From an uncultured Thiotrichaceae bacterium (lineage in GTDB: Bacteria > Pseudomonadota > Gammaproteobacteria > Thiotrichales > Thiotrichaceae), in contig CACVAY010000033.1 of the NCBI GenBank assembly GCA_902727985.1, forward strand, positions 1-41,023: DNA of 41,023 nucleotides. Direction: 5' to 3'. The position numbers and the translations under genes were made by a program. Shown here piece after piece: positions 1-7,884 of the stretch (its first letter is position 1; the number at the start of each line of letters is the position of its first letter). The notes beneath the pieces were generated by a model. That model was not told where the DNA came from, did no database searches, and saw only the letters and a program-made list of their open reading frames with translations.

Positions 1-31
1 ATCTCAATATTCCTCCTTTTTTAGCGCCGGG

Positions 32-48
32 TTGGCATAAAGATTGCT
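32..48 (+). promoter_or_regulatory. Sigma-54 (-24/-12) promoter of the ANTAR regulator gene
   Basis: The 17-mer TTGGCATAAAGATTGCT matches the RpoN consensus YTGGCACGRNNNTTGCW except for two bases in the CG after TGGCA. The invariant GG (34-35) and GC (46-47) are exactly 10 bases apart. The expected transcription start is near 59, about 30 bases before the ATG at 90. Any activator site would lie upstream of the window. The promoter could also serve gpgP and gpgS, which follow on the same strand. Confidence 0.65.
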
Positions 49-89
49 TGCTTAAGGTAAATATTGACTTCCTATGAACCATAAATGTT

Positions 90-668
90 ATGAAACCAAC
101 AATTTTGTTTTCTTGTAGCGATACGGACAATCGTACAACGTTGCTCCAACAATTCGAGCTTGATGGCTATCCCTTTAATGAAACAACATTGAAACAGCTC
201 GTAAATCAAGATAATCCTCAGGCCCATCTACCTGCACTTTTTTTAGTATGTGCTAACACAGCCATGGATATTCCTGCCAGTCAAATCCGCCAGCTTCAAG
301 ACACTCACCCTTTACCGATTGTAATTTTTCTGGAAGACTGTGACCAAGCCGCGATTACCGAATACATTATTGCGGGCGTCACATCTCTGATCGTCGATAA
401 TTTTGAGCCGCACCGCTTTGATTCAATCATCAAAACGGCTATTACCCGTTTTGAAAAGTGCCAACATCTACACTTAAAACTCAGTGATGCTGAGCAAAAA
501 CTGGAAGATCGTCGTACTGTTGAAAAAGCCAAGGGCATCATTATGACGGGCAAGCAACTCTCTGAAGATGATGCTTATAAGTTGTTACGCTCTATGGCAA
601 TGGAAAAGAATATAAAAATGGGCGACCTTGCAAAATCAGTCATCGCCGCATCGGAGCTATTGACCTGA
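90..668 (+). CDS. NasT-like ANTAR-domain antitermination regulator
   Basis: The protein has 192 residues. Residues 1-125 are a receiver-like fold, followed by a short coiled linker and an ANTAR RNA-binding domain (about 133-187: RRTVEKAKGIIM, then DAYKLLRSMAMEKN and a final SELL). Layout and length match NasT of Pseudomonas/Azotobacter, which relieves transcription termination in nitrate/nitrite reductase leaders and is held inactive by the nitrate sensor NasS. The position where the receiver phospho-acceptor Asp is expected reads ALFLVCANTAM with no Asp, so this is a pseudo-receiver, as fits a NasS-controlled rather than kinase-controlled protein. No nasS is in the window. The RBS before the ATG is weak. 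The sigma-54 promoter at 32-48 and the nas operon 4 kb downstream support a nitrogen role; the exact RNA target is unknown. Confidence 0.85.
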   Translation: MKPTILFSCSDTDNRTTLLQQFELDGYPFNETTLKQLVNQDNPQAHLPALFLVCANTAMDIPASQIRQLQDTHPLPIVIFLEDCDQAAITEYIIAGVTSLIVDNFEPHRFDSIIKTAITRFEKCQHLHLKLSDAEQKLEDRRTVEKAKGIIMTGKQLSEDDAYKLLRSMAMEKNIKMGDLAKSVIAASELLT

Positions 669-747
669 TGCAGCATATTGCACCAAAAAGGGGCGTTACC
701 AAAACAAGCTATGCTACTCATTTTTGTAAAGCAGAGAAAAAAGTCAT

Positions 748-1548
748 ATGTTAAAAAACTGGATTGTTTTTACCGACCTAGATGGCACACTCCTGGATCA
801 CGATAATTACTCCTTCGAAGCTGCACTACCTGCCATAAACGCACTAAAAGCACTAAACATCCCCATTTTTTTGAATTCCAGCAAAACGATCAGTGAACTC
901 ACAGATATCTCGCAGCAGTTGGATTTAAACACCTCTATTATTGCCGAAAATGGCAGTATTATTTTCGATCCTCAAACACAAGAAACCACGAACTTGGGCG
1001 TTGACTATGCCAAAATTTGCGCACTACTTGATACCCTAAGAGAAGAATACTCCCTTGAATTTGCTGGCTTCCATGATTGGGACACCGATGCCTTACAGAA
1101 TCTCACAGGACTTGACGCCAGATCCGCAACAAAAGCAAAGCAACGCCAGGCAAGTGAGCCCCTACTCTGGCAAGATAGCGAAGATAAATTTACATTATTC
1201 AGCGATACGCTTAAGGCAAATCACTTAAAAATCATTCGTGGAGGGCGTTTCTGGCATGTCATGGGGGAAGCCGACAAAGTCATCGCCATGCAAACCCTAC
1301 ACACCCGATATCAAAAAACCACGACGACGCCAATCACCAGCATTGCTTTAGGCGATAGCCCTAATGACAACGACATGTTGTGCGCTGCTGATATCGGTAT
1401 TTTAGTAAAAAATCCAAACAGCAAAGGGTTCCATCCTACACCTAAAAATGATCAACTAACCCCTCACATTATTTCCACAAAAGAGATAGGTCCAGCCGGT
1501 TGGAATGAAGCTATCTTAGGTTTATTGGAAACCAGCACCCTTAAATAA
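748..1548 (+). CDS. Glucosyl-3-phosphoglycerate (mannosyl-3-phosphoglycerate family) phosphatase
   Basis: A 266-residue HAD-superfamily phosphatase of the MpgP type. Motif I is FTDLDGTLL with nucleophile and acid/base Asp at residues 10 and 12. Motif II is in FLNSSKT, and motif IV is GDSPNDNDML at about 202-211. The family removes phosphate from mannosyl- or glucosyl-3-phosphoglycerate to give the free glycosylglycerate osmolyte. The next gene, 12 bases downstream, is a glucosyl-3-phosphoglycerate synthase, so the substrate is most likely the glucosyl form and the two act in sequence in the cytoplasm. The gene sits 79 bases after the ANTAR regulator and is probably cotranscribed with it. Sugar specificity cannot be read from sequence alone. 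Confidence 0.87.
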   Translation: MLKNWIVFTDLDGTLLDHDNYSFEAALPAINALKALNIPIFLNSSKTISELTDISQQLDLNTSIIAENGSIIFDPQTQETTNLGVDYAKICALLDTLREEYSLEFAGFHDWDTDALQNLTGLDARSATKAKQRQASEPLLWQDSEDKFTLFSDTLKANHLKIIRGGRFWHVMGEADKVIAMQTLHTRYQKTTTTPITSIALGDSPNDNDMLCAADIGILVKNPNSKGFHPTPKNDQLTPHIISTKEIGPAGWNEAILGLLETSTLK

Positions 1549-1560
1549 GAGACCGTTAAT

Positions 1561-2775
1561 ATGCCAGATTTCAAGCAAGACAGTCCCATCACCACCCTAC
1601 ATCGCCTCCCTAATGCATCGCTAGAAACGATCGAAGATGAGTTACGTACTTTTGCAAAACGTCGCCCCATGACGTTAATTCTTCCTTCGCTCTTTTCCGA
1701 ACTTGAGGGGCCTGCCCTCCCCGGTATTCTCGATGAATTAGAAAAAGCAGACTATATCGATGAGATTGTCATCGGGCTTGATCAAGCCAATAAAAAACAA
1801 TTTGAACATGCCAAGGATTTCTTTGCTCGACTCCCTCAAAAGAAACAAATACTGTGGAATGATGGCCCCAACTTACTAGCCATTGACGAGCAACTAAAAG
1901 CAAAGGGCTTAGCTCCCGAGCAACCTGGAAAAGGACGCAATGTTTGGTATTGCATGGGGTATATTATGGCGGCAAACCGTAGCCGCGCCATCGCCCTGCA
2001 TGACTGTGATATTTTGACGTACTCACGCGATATTCCAGCTCGTTTATTTTATCCGATTGCTAACCCTAATCTGGATTTTGAATTTTGCAAGGGCTACTAC
2101 GCCCGCGTCAATGATCGCCGACAACTCAGTGGTCGTGTCACGCGCCTGTTTGTCTTCCCGATGTTATTGGCATTGAAAAAGGTACTCGGCAATATTGATT
2201 ATATTGAATTCCTGGACGCCTTCCGCTACCCATTATCGGGTGAGTTCTCCATGAGCTTATCCATGCTAAGTAGCATGCGGATTCCGAGTGATTGGGGGCT
2301 TGAGATTGGCATTCTGTCTGAAGTTTACCGCAATACGACACCACGCCGTGTCTGCCAGGTGGATATAGCGGATAATTATGACCATAAACACCAAGAGGTA
2401 GGCACTAATGATCACAAAGGCGGCCTATCAAGGATGAGTTTTGAAATCACCAAGTCACTCATCCGCAAGCTTGGCACAGAAGGCTATGCGATGGATAAAT
2501 CTTTCTTTCGAGCAGTGAAAGCGACTTACTTACGTGAAGCACTGGATATGCTGGAAAGCTATCATGCAGATGCGCAACTCAATGGTCTGACTTTAGACGT
2601 TCATCAAGAAGAAAAAACCATCGAAATGTTCGCCTCAAGCATTATTGACGCAGGAAAAACCTACCAGAAAATGCCGATGGAAGTTCCCTTTATACCCAAT
2701 TGGCATCGTGTCTTTAGCGCACTGCCTAATTTGCAGCAAGAGATTCAAGCAGCCATCGCCCTTGATAATCAATAA
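1561..2775 (+). CDS. gpgS: Glucosyl-3-phosphoglycerate synthase (GT81-type)
   Basis: The 404-residue product resembles GpgS of Methanococcoides burtonii and Persephonella, a retaining GT-A enzyme that moves glucose from an NDP-glucose to 3-phosphoglycerate. Visible marks are the early PSLFSELEGPALPGIL segment, a GPGKGRNVW-like loop (here QPGKGRNVWYCMGY), the metal-binding DXD-type motif DCD at residues 148-150 in ALHDCDILTY, and the acceptor-side segments YPLSGEFSM and DWGLEIGILSEVYRN. Length is normal for the family. The gene starts 12 bases after the phosphatase and ends just before a hairpin shared with the convergent phosphorylase gene. Together the two genes form a complete glucosylglycerate biosynthesis pathway. 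Glucosylglycerate is a negatively charged compatible solute known to replace glutamate when nitrogen is scarce. Confidence 0.88.
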   Translation: MPDFKQDSPITTLHRLPNASLETIEDELRTFAKRRPMTLILPSLFSELEGPALPGILDELEKADYIDEIVIGLDQANKKQFEHAKDFFARLPQKKQILWNDGPNLLAIDEQLKAKGLAPEQPGKGRNVWYCMGYIMAANRSRAIALHDCDILTYSRDIPARLFYPIANPNLDFEFCKGYYARVNDRRQLSGRVTRLFVFPMLLALKKVLGNIDYIEFLDAFRYPLSGEFSMSLSMLSSMRIPSDWGLEIGILSEVYRNTTPRRVCQVDIADNYDHKHQEVGTNDHKGGLSRMSFEITKSLIRKLGTEGYAMDKSFFRAVKATYLREALDMLESYHADAQLNGLTLDVHQEEKTIEMFASSIIDAGKTYQKMPMEVPFIPNWHRVFSALPNLQQEIQAAIALDNQ

Positions 2776-2788
2776 TATTGCCAGACCT

Positions 2789-2828
2789 ATCGGTGAGTAT
2801 CATTAGAAATAATCCGACACTCACCGAT
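2789..2828. terminator. Bidirectional hairpin between convergent gpgS and GH13 genes
   Basis: ATCGGTGAGT (2789-2798) and ACTCACCGAT (2819-2828) form a perfect 10-bp stem with a 20-base loop. It lies in the 65-base gap between the two converging stop codons. Neither side has a clean T-run, so intrinsic termination may be weak; position is the main argument. Confidence 0.45.
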
Positions 2829-2840
2829 GCGAAGAACGCC

Positions 2841-4589
2841 CTATTTGTTTGTCAGCCAGATACACGCATAGGGTGAAAGCTTCAAACCCTTCTTTTTGAT
2901 GGTAGGCCGTTCCTCAGACAACAAGTCGTACCACGAATCAACGCCACCAAGAATCGTCGAGAGTTTATCCAAAGGAATAAACTGCTTGGATAAACTGAAA
3001 TTATATAAGGCAACGATACGCTGAGAACAGTCGTGAGAAATCCGCACAACGCCTAATAAATACTCAGATAAATCTAGAATATCTTGCCCCGCGTCAGGGT
3101 GAAACGCGCTTTGCTCACGACGGGTACGAATACGCTTACGGTATTCATTTAAAATAAGATGCGTCGTACTTTCTTTAGCATCCAATAATGCCTTTAACTC
3201 ATCGATATCCCACTGATGACGATTAATCGCCCGCGTCGAGCCAGTTACCTCAACTCTGGAATGATCATTGGGTGTAGCCAATAAAGAATGCATATACACC
3301 GCAGGAATACCTTTCAATGACAAAGCCACGGTTTGCGATAATAAATAACGTGCAGTCTGCCAAGGTGCTGAACGCTGACCAGGGCAACGGAAAGCATCGT
3401 AATAGGTTACATTGATTTCATACGGTATATTCTCACCTTCAGTATTTTGACGGGTTGAAATATAAGCCCCGCGAGCACGCATATCATCTAACAATAATTT
3501 TAATTCTTCATCTGGTATCAAGCCCTCAAGCGGCCTTACACCAATACCATCATGAGAAGCGGTAAAATTAAAATAAGAACAGCCTTCAGGTGGCGCAGAC
3601 AGGTGTTTCAACCAGTCATAGAGATAGACGGTGTTACTGGTATGAATGGCATGAAGGAGTAAAGGCGGGAGACTGAATTGATAAACGAGATGTGCCTCAT
3701 CTCCTTCACCAAAATAACTGATATTCTCTTCATGTGGGACATTAGTTTCTGTCAACAACAATGCACCAGGCACAAGATCATTGACGACATCACGCATGAT
3801 TTTAATAATTTCATGCGTTTGTGGTAGATGCAAACAGGACGTTCCGAGTTCCTTCCAGAGAAAAGCAATGGCATCCAAACGAGTGATACGTGAACCTTGG
3901 CTGATATAAAATAGCAAGATATCTACCATCTCCAACAGTACATTCGGGTTCTTATAATTGAGATCAACCTGATCCGCACTAAACGTTGTCCACACATGTT
4001 TGATGCCTTCATGCGTAGGGATTTCAGTGAGCAAAGGCGTGCTTCGAGGGCGAACCACTTGCGACCAGTCTTTATCAGGATCTTCGTAAATAAAGAAGTC
4101 GGTATAGGGATCGCGATTCCCTCTAAAATCTGAAAAGTACAGGCTTACCCGAGAGCAATGATTCATCACGAAATCGAACATTAAATCAAAGTTTTCCCCT
4201 AAACACTCCACATCATCCCAGTTCCCCAGCTCACTTCGAATAACGCGATAATCAGACACAGAAAAACCATCATCTGAAGTATAAGGAAATATTGGCAACA
4301 GATGGATAATGTTAAACGTATCTTGTAAATGCTTATCGGCAAACTTTTTCAGGGTTGCCAAGGCGGCTTTTTTCTTACTGGATTTCAAGGAATCACCGTA
4401 AGTAATCAGCGCGACATCTTTTTCATCCCACCCTGCCTTAAACTCCTTCTTCGATAAGCTTTGATAATGGTTAGCGATTCTCTCCTGCAAGCGGCTAACA
4501 AAGCCTTCAGGTAAATTCTCACCATAAATTTTTTCTAAACGCGCAGAAATACTCGCCAGTGCCTGAGGAGTCAGTATGAAATCAGTCAT
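2841..4589 (-). CDS. GH13_18 glucosylglycerate phosphorylase (sucrose phosphorylase-like)
   Basis: A 582-residue alpha-amylase-superfamily protein of the sucrose phosphorylase type (GH13_18). Active-site residues from the chosen ATG are nucleophile D239 (RITRLDAIAFLWKE), acid/base E281 (LLLTETNVPHEEN) and transition-state Asp D347 (TASHDGIGVRP). Sucrose, sucrose-6-phosphate and glucosylglycerate phosphorylases (E. coli YcjM) share this fold. The adjacent convergent gpgS and phosphatase genes make glucosylglycerate the best substrate guess: phosphorolysis would give glucose 1-phosphate and glycerate. An upstream in-frame TTG would add five residues, but the ATG has a GAG-type ribosome site and fits the predicted sigma-54 start. 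The gene diverges from nirB and probably shares NtrC control. A sucrose or other glucoside substrate cannot be excluded. Confidence 0.8.
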   Translation of the reverse strand: MTDFILTPQALASISARLEKIYGENLPEGFVSRLQERIANHYQSLSKKEFKAGWDEKDVALITYGDSLKSSKKKAALATLKKFADKHLQDTFNIIHLLPIFPYTSDDGFSVSDYRVIRSELGNWDDVECLGENFDLMFDFVMNHCSRVSLYFSDFRGNRDPYTDFFIYEDPDKDWSQVVRPRSTPLLTEIPTHEGIKHVWTTFSADQVDLNYKNPNVLLEMVDILLFYISQGSRITRLDAIAFLWKELGTSCLHLPQTHEIIKIMRDVVNDLVPGALLLTETNVPHEENISYFGEGDEAHLVYQFSLPPLLLHAIHTSNTVYLYDWLKHLSAPPEGCSYFNFTASHDGIGVRPLEGLIPDEELKLLLDDMRARGAYISTRQNTEGENIPYEINVTYYDAFRCPGQRSAPWQTARYLLSQTVALSLKGIPAVYMHSLLATPNDHSRVEVTGSTRAINRHQWDIDELKALLDAKESTTHLILNEYRKRIRTRREQSAFHPDAGQDILDLSEYLLGVVRISHDCSQRIVALYNFSLSKQFIPLDKLSTILGGVDSWYDLLSEERPTIKKKGLKLSPYACIWLTNK

Positions 4590-4626
4590 AAATATTCTAC
4601 TCAAAAAAGTAAGATGTCTAAACTAA

Positions 4627-4643
4627 AGCAAACAACGTGCCAA
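4627..4643 (-). promoter_or_regulatory. Sigma-54 promoter of the GH13 phosphorylase gene
   Basis: On the minus strand TTGGCACGTTGTTTGCT matches YTGGCACGRNNNTTGCW at every fixed position except R. GG and GC are separated by exactly 10 bases. The predicted transcription start, near 4617, gives a leader of about 28 bases before the ATG at 4589. Confidence 0.75.
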
Positions 4644-4691
4644 CCGCTGACAAAACGAACAAACAACAACTATATCCATCGATATTTCTTC

Positions 4692-4706
4692 GCACCGCTG
4701 TAGTGC
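4692..4706. promoter_or_regulatory. NtrC-type enhancer box 1
   Basis: GCACCGCTGTAGTGC has the form GCAC-N7-GTGC, the dyad bound by NtrC upstream of enterobacterial glnA. It is centred about 82 bases from the predicted GH13 transcription start and about 159 bases from the predicted nirB start, both workable enhancer distances. Confidence 0.65.
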
Positions 4707-4719
4707 GAGACTCAAGCCC

Positions 4720-4734
4720 GCATCAAACTGGTGC
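4720..4734. promoter_or_regulatory. NtrC-type enhancer box 2
   Basis: GCATCAAACTGGTGC is GCAC-N7-GTGC with one mismatch. It is centred 28 bases from box 1. Tandem NtrC boxes allow cooperative oligomer formation at known enhancers. A site this close to box 1 raises the likelihood of both. Confidence 0.55.
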
Positions 4735-4786
4735 ACGTCATTTATCTCCATCTCTCGTCATCTCCCCTTTGGTTTGGTTTTCAACT

Positions 4787-4814
4787 TTTTCCCTATCTCT
4801 TTAGGGAGAATTTT
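4787..4814 (+). other. Terminator-like hairpin in the nirB upstream region
   Basis: A stem with core CCCTA / TAGGG, six-base loop TCTCTT, extended outward by T-A, T-G and two T-A pairs, is followed by TTTT (4811-4814). It resembles a weak intrinsic terminator. It lies upstream of the predicted sigma-54 start of nirB, so it would act only on transcripts entering from farther upstream. The loop lacks the A1/G4 bases expected of ANTAR-bound hexaloops. Confidence 0.35.
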
Positions 4815-4831
4815 GTATTAACAGAAAAAAT

Positions 4832-4847
4832 AGGCACATATTTTGCA
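4832..4847 (+). promoter_or_regulatory. Sigma-54 promoter of the nirB operon
   Basis: AGGCACATATTTTGCA carries the GG (4833-4834) and GC (4845-4846) elements with the invariant 10-base gap, GGCAC at -24 and TTGCA at -12. The predicted start, near 4858, is about 26 bases before the nirB ATG. This rules out the upstream TTG at 4854 as a useful start codon. Confidence 0.65.
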
Positions 4848-4883
4848 TAAGAATTGGCAAATGTTTTCCAAGTGGAGCTACGA

Positions 4884-7313
4884 ATGAAACAAAAATTAGT
4901 CTTAATCGGGAACGGTATGGCAGGCATGCGTACCATCGAAGAACTGCTCAAACTAGAGCCTGAGATGTACGACATTACCGTATTCGGTGAGGAGCCATAC
5001 GGCAACTACAACCGCATTATGCTCTCCCCCGTATTAGCTAATGAGAAGACACTGGATGAAGTCATGCTCAATGACGATGCATGGTATCAGGAGCACAACA
5101 TCAGCTTCGAGAAGGGTAAAAAAGTCGTCGATATTCACCGCAATCGCAAAGAAGTGATAGCAGAAGATGGCACCACAATTGCTTACGATAAATTATTGAT
5201 TGCGACAGGTTCAACTTCTTTTATGTTACCTCTGCCAGGTGCAGATAAATACGGCGTTATCGGTTTCCGTGATGTGCATGATGTAGACACCATGGTAGAA
5301 GCTGCGGAACATTATAAAAAAGCGGTCGTTATCGGTGGTGGTTTACTTGGGCTTGAAGCCGCAAATGGTCTGATGAAACAAGGTATGGATGTGACGGTTG
5401 TACACATTATGGACACCTTGATGGAGCGTCAGCTAGATAAGCCTGCTGCCAAACTCTTACAGCAATCTTTAGAAGAAAAAGGCATGAAGTTTTTAATGTC
5501 ACATGCTTCTGAAGAAATCCTCGGTGAGGATCGCGTAACAGGTTTACGCTTCAAAGACGGCAGCGAAGTGGATGCTGATTTATTAGTCATGGCAGTTGGC
5601 ATCAAGCCAAACTTTGAATTGGCGCAATCAATTGGCCTGCACTGCGAACGCGGCATTGTGGTTAGCGATACCATGCAGACCTTTGATCCCAACATCTATT
5701 CAGTCGGCGAATGTGTGCAACATCGTGGTGCAACATACGGTCTGGTTGCACCATTGTTTGAACAAGCCAAAGTTGCAGCCAACCATTTAGCTGAGCTTGG
5801 TTATTCACGTTACGAAGGCACGGTTACCTCCACCATGCTAAAAGTCACAGGCATTGATCTATTCTCTGCTGGTGACTTCCACGGTGATGATGAAACTGAC
5901 GAATTGTTATTCCACGATGTAGCAAATGGCACGTATAAGAAGCTCATTCTGCGTGACAATGTGATTGAAGGTGCTTGTCTCTATGGCGACACCATTGATG
6001 GCACGTGGTACTTCCAGATGATGAAGGATGGCACCAATATTTCCGACTTTAGAAACACTGTTCTCTTCGGTCAGGCTCACCTTGGTGATGCTGGACATGG
6101 GGATGAAACACGTGTTGCAGCCATGGCTGATAATGCGGAAATCTGTGGGTGCAATGGTGTCAGCAAATGCGAAATCGTTGACTCTATCACCGAAAAGAAA
6201 TTATTTACCCTCGATGACGTACGCGCTCATACCAAAGCCTCAGCATCGTGTGGTTCTTGTACCGGCTTGGTTGAATCGCTACTTGCACATACCCTTGGTG
6301 GTGATTATTCACAAGCACCTAGCAAAAAGCCCTTATGTGGCTGTACTGAATTAACGCACGATGAAGTACGTGCAGCTATTCGTAAACATGGTCTTAAGAG
6401 CCATGATGAGGTACGTAAAACCCTAGACTGGAAAACCGAAGATGGCTGTGCCGTTTGCCGTCAAGCGACCAACTATTATCTATTGTGCGAAATTCCTGAA
6501 TATAACGATCCTGAGTCACGTTTCATCAACGAACGTGCTCACGGCAATATCCAAAAAGACGGTACTTATTCCGTTGTGCCTCGTATGTTTGGTGGCATGT
6601 GTACGCCAAAAGATCTCCACGCCATTGCGGATGTCGCAGAGAAGTTTGAAGTCCCAGAAATGAAAGTTACAGGCGGGCAGCGAATCGACATGTTCGGCAT
6701 CAAAAAAGAAGATTTGCCTGCCATGTGGAAGGATCTGAGCGAAGCTGGATTTGTGTCGGGACATGCTTACGGTAAAGCCATGCGTACCTGTAAAACCTGT
6801 GTGGGTGATTCGTGGTGTCGTATGGGAACACAGGATTCAACAGGTCTGGGCGTCAAATTGGAAGAACTCACCTGGGGTTCCTGGATGCCGCATAAATACA
6901 AACTTGCCGTATCGGGTTGTCCACGGAATTGTGCAGAAGCGACCATTAAAGACTTTGGTGTGGTTTGTGTTGATTCTGGCTATGAAATTCATGTCGGTGG
7001 TAATGGCGGTATCAAAGTTCGGGTGACGGACTTCTTGGTTAAAGTCGATACCGAAGAAGAAGTTCTGGAATATTGTGGTGCATTTAGCCAATTCTATCGT
7101 GAAGATGCGCACTACCTTGAGCGAACTGCACCATGGATCGAACGTGTGGGCCTAGACAAAATCAAAGCCGCTGTTTTGGATGATGAAGCCAATCGTAAGG
7201 CGTTGTATGAGCGTTTCGTGATTTCTCAGAAACCTGCGCAAATCGACCCTTGGAAAAAACATGCGGATGGTGCTGATGCGCATCAGTTCCAGCCGATCAA
7301 AGTCACGGTCTAA
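4884..7313 (+). CDS. nirB: NAD(P)H-dependent assimilatory nitrite reductase, large subunit
   Basis: The 809-residue cytoplasmic sirohaem enzyme reduces nitrite to ammonium. It begins with an FAD-binding motif (LVLIGNGMAGMRT) and an NAD(P)H-binding GGGLLGLEAANGL. Two BFD-like Cys-rich segments follow (CGCNGVSKC with CGSC; CGC with CAVC), then the ferredoxin-like nitrite/sulfite reductase half. The 4Fe-4S/sirohaem ligands are C639 and C645 (CVGDSWC) and C679 and C683 (SGCPRNC). Length is close to E. coli NirB (847). The ATG at 4884 is preceded by GGAG seven bases upstream and sits just after a predicted sigma-54 start, so the longer TTG-initiated reading (4854) is rejected. It is the first gene of the nitrate assimilation operon. 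Confidence 0.95.
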   Translation: MKQKLVLIGNGMAGMRTIEELLKLEPEMYDITVFGEEPYGNYNRIMLSPVLANEKTLDEVMLNDDAWYQEHNISFEKGKKVVDIHRNRKEVIAEDGTTIAYDKLLIATGSTSFMLPLPGADKYGVIGFRDVHDVDTMVEAAEHYKKAVVIGGGLLGLEAANGLMKQGMDVTVVHIMDTLMERQLDKPAAKLLQQSLEEKGMKFLMSHASEEILGEDRVTGLRFKDGSEVDADLLVMAVGIKPNFELAQSIGLHCERGIVVSDTMQTFDPNIYSVGECVQHRGATYGLVAPLFEQAKVAANHLAELGYSRYEGTVTSTMLKVTGIDLFSAGDFHGDDETDELLFHDVANGTYKKLILRDNVIEGACLYGDTIDGTWYFQMMKDGTNISDFRNTVLFGQAHLGDAGHGDETRVAAMADNAEICGCNGVSKCEIVDSITEKKLFTLDDVRAHTKASASCGSCTGLVESLLAHTLGGDYSQAPSKKPLCGCTELTHDEVRAAIRKHGLKSHDEVRKTLDWKTEDGCAVCRQATNYYLLCEIPEYNDPESRFINERAHGNIQKDGTYSVVPRMFGGMCTPKDLHAIADVAEKFEVPEMKVTGGQRIDMFGIKKEDLPAMWKDLSEAGFVSGHAYGKAMRTCKTCVGDSWCRMGTQDSTGLGVKLEELTWGSWMPHKYKLAVSGCPRNCAEATIKDFGVVCVDSGYEIHVGGNGGIKVRVTDFLVKVDTEEEVLEYCGAFSQFYREDAHYLERTAPWIERVGLDKIKAAVLDDEANRKALYERFVISQKPAQIDPWKKHADGADAHQFQPIKVTV

Positions 7314-7334
7314 AAAAATCGGATAGCTTCTTAA

Positions 7335-7453
7335 GGAGCCCCTGATCAACGCTAATTTTTGACATCGGAACTTTCGTCCCGCTCTTAGCATTTTACTATC
7401 AGCATGCTAGGGCGAGACGAAAGTCTCGGTTCCGGGATTTGATCAGAGCTTCC
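7335..7453. mobile_element. MITE-like inverted-repeat element between nirB and nirD
   Basis: The left end GGAGCCCCTGATCAA and the reverse complement of the right end GGAAGCTCTGATCAA match at 12 of 15 positions. The arms continue inward with shared CGGAAC, CTTTCGTC, CGC and AGCAT segments, leaving a loop of about 14 bases around 7392-7403. The element is 119 bp with no coding capacity, the form of a non-autonomous IS-derived MITE. A TAA-type target duplication is possible but not exact. Transcribed, it would fold into a long imperfect hairpin inside the nirBD message. Confidence 0.6.
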
Positions 7454-7507
7454 ATAAACTGTTTACAGCCACATCCAAGAGATATGGTGATTACAAGAGA
7501 TACAAAA

Positions 7508-7816
7508 ATGAGTAATTGGTTAGAAATCACAAGCCTTGATGAAATCCCTGTTCTAGGTTCACGCGTTGTCGAAACAGACACCGTAAACATCGCCCTGTTT
7601 CGCGGTAATGACAACAATGTATTCGCCATCAAAGATGAATGTCCGCACAAAAAAGGGCCTTTGTCACAAGGCATTATGCATGGTGATTCTGTTACCTGTC
7701 CGCTACATAACTGGAAAATCAGCCTAGTTTCTGGTGAAGCACTGGGTGCAGATGAAGGATGCACCAATACCTATGAGACCAAAGTTGAAGATGGAAAAGT
7801 CTTCCTAAAAAACTAA
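7508..7816 (+). CDS. nirD: Nitrite reductase small subunit (Rieske-type)
   Basis: The 102-residue small subunit of assimilatory nitrite reductase has a Rieske [2Fe-2S] fold with ligand pairs C45/H47 (CPHKKGPLSQG) and C64/H67 (CPLHNW). It partners NirB in the cytoplasm. An ATG at 7439 would add 23 residues (MIRASINC...) that lie partly within the MITE-like repeat and are not part of the family, so 7508 is used. The gap of 194 bases from nirB is unusually wide for this pair and is filled by the inverted-repeat element. Confidence 0.93.
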   Translation: MSNWLEITSLDEIPVLGSRVVETDTVNIALFRGNDNNVFAIKDECPHKKGPLSQGIMHGDSVTCPLHNWKISLVSGEALGADEGCTNTYETKVEDGKVFLKN

Positions 7817-7884
7817 AAGCTACCATCTAGCGTGGTGGTAAGTATCTAGGCAGAGAACGTCAGCAGCACAATTAGAGAATACGT

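Noticed and set aside
4692..4810. Two-hexaloop ANTAR antiterminator in front of nirB
   Set aside because: The first dyad has a seven-base centre matching an NtrC site, the second loop TCTCTT lacks A1 and G4, and both lie upstream of the predicted transcript start.
4854..4884. Longer TTG-initiated nirB
   Set aside because: The TTG lies at or upstream of the predicted sigma-54 transcription start and the ATG at 4884 has GGAG at the right distance.
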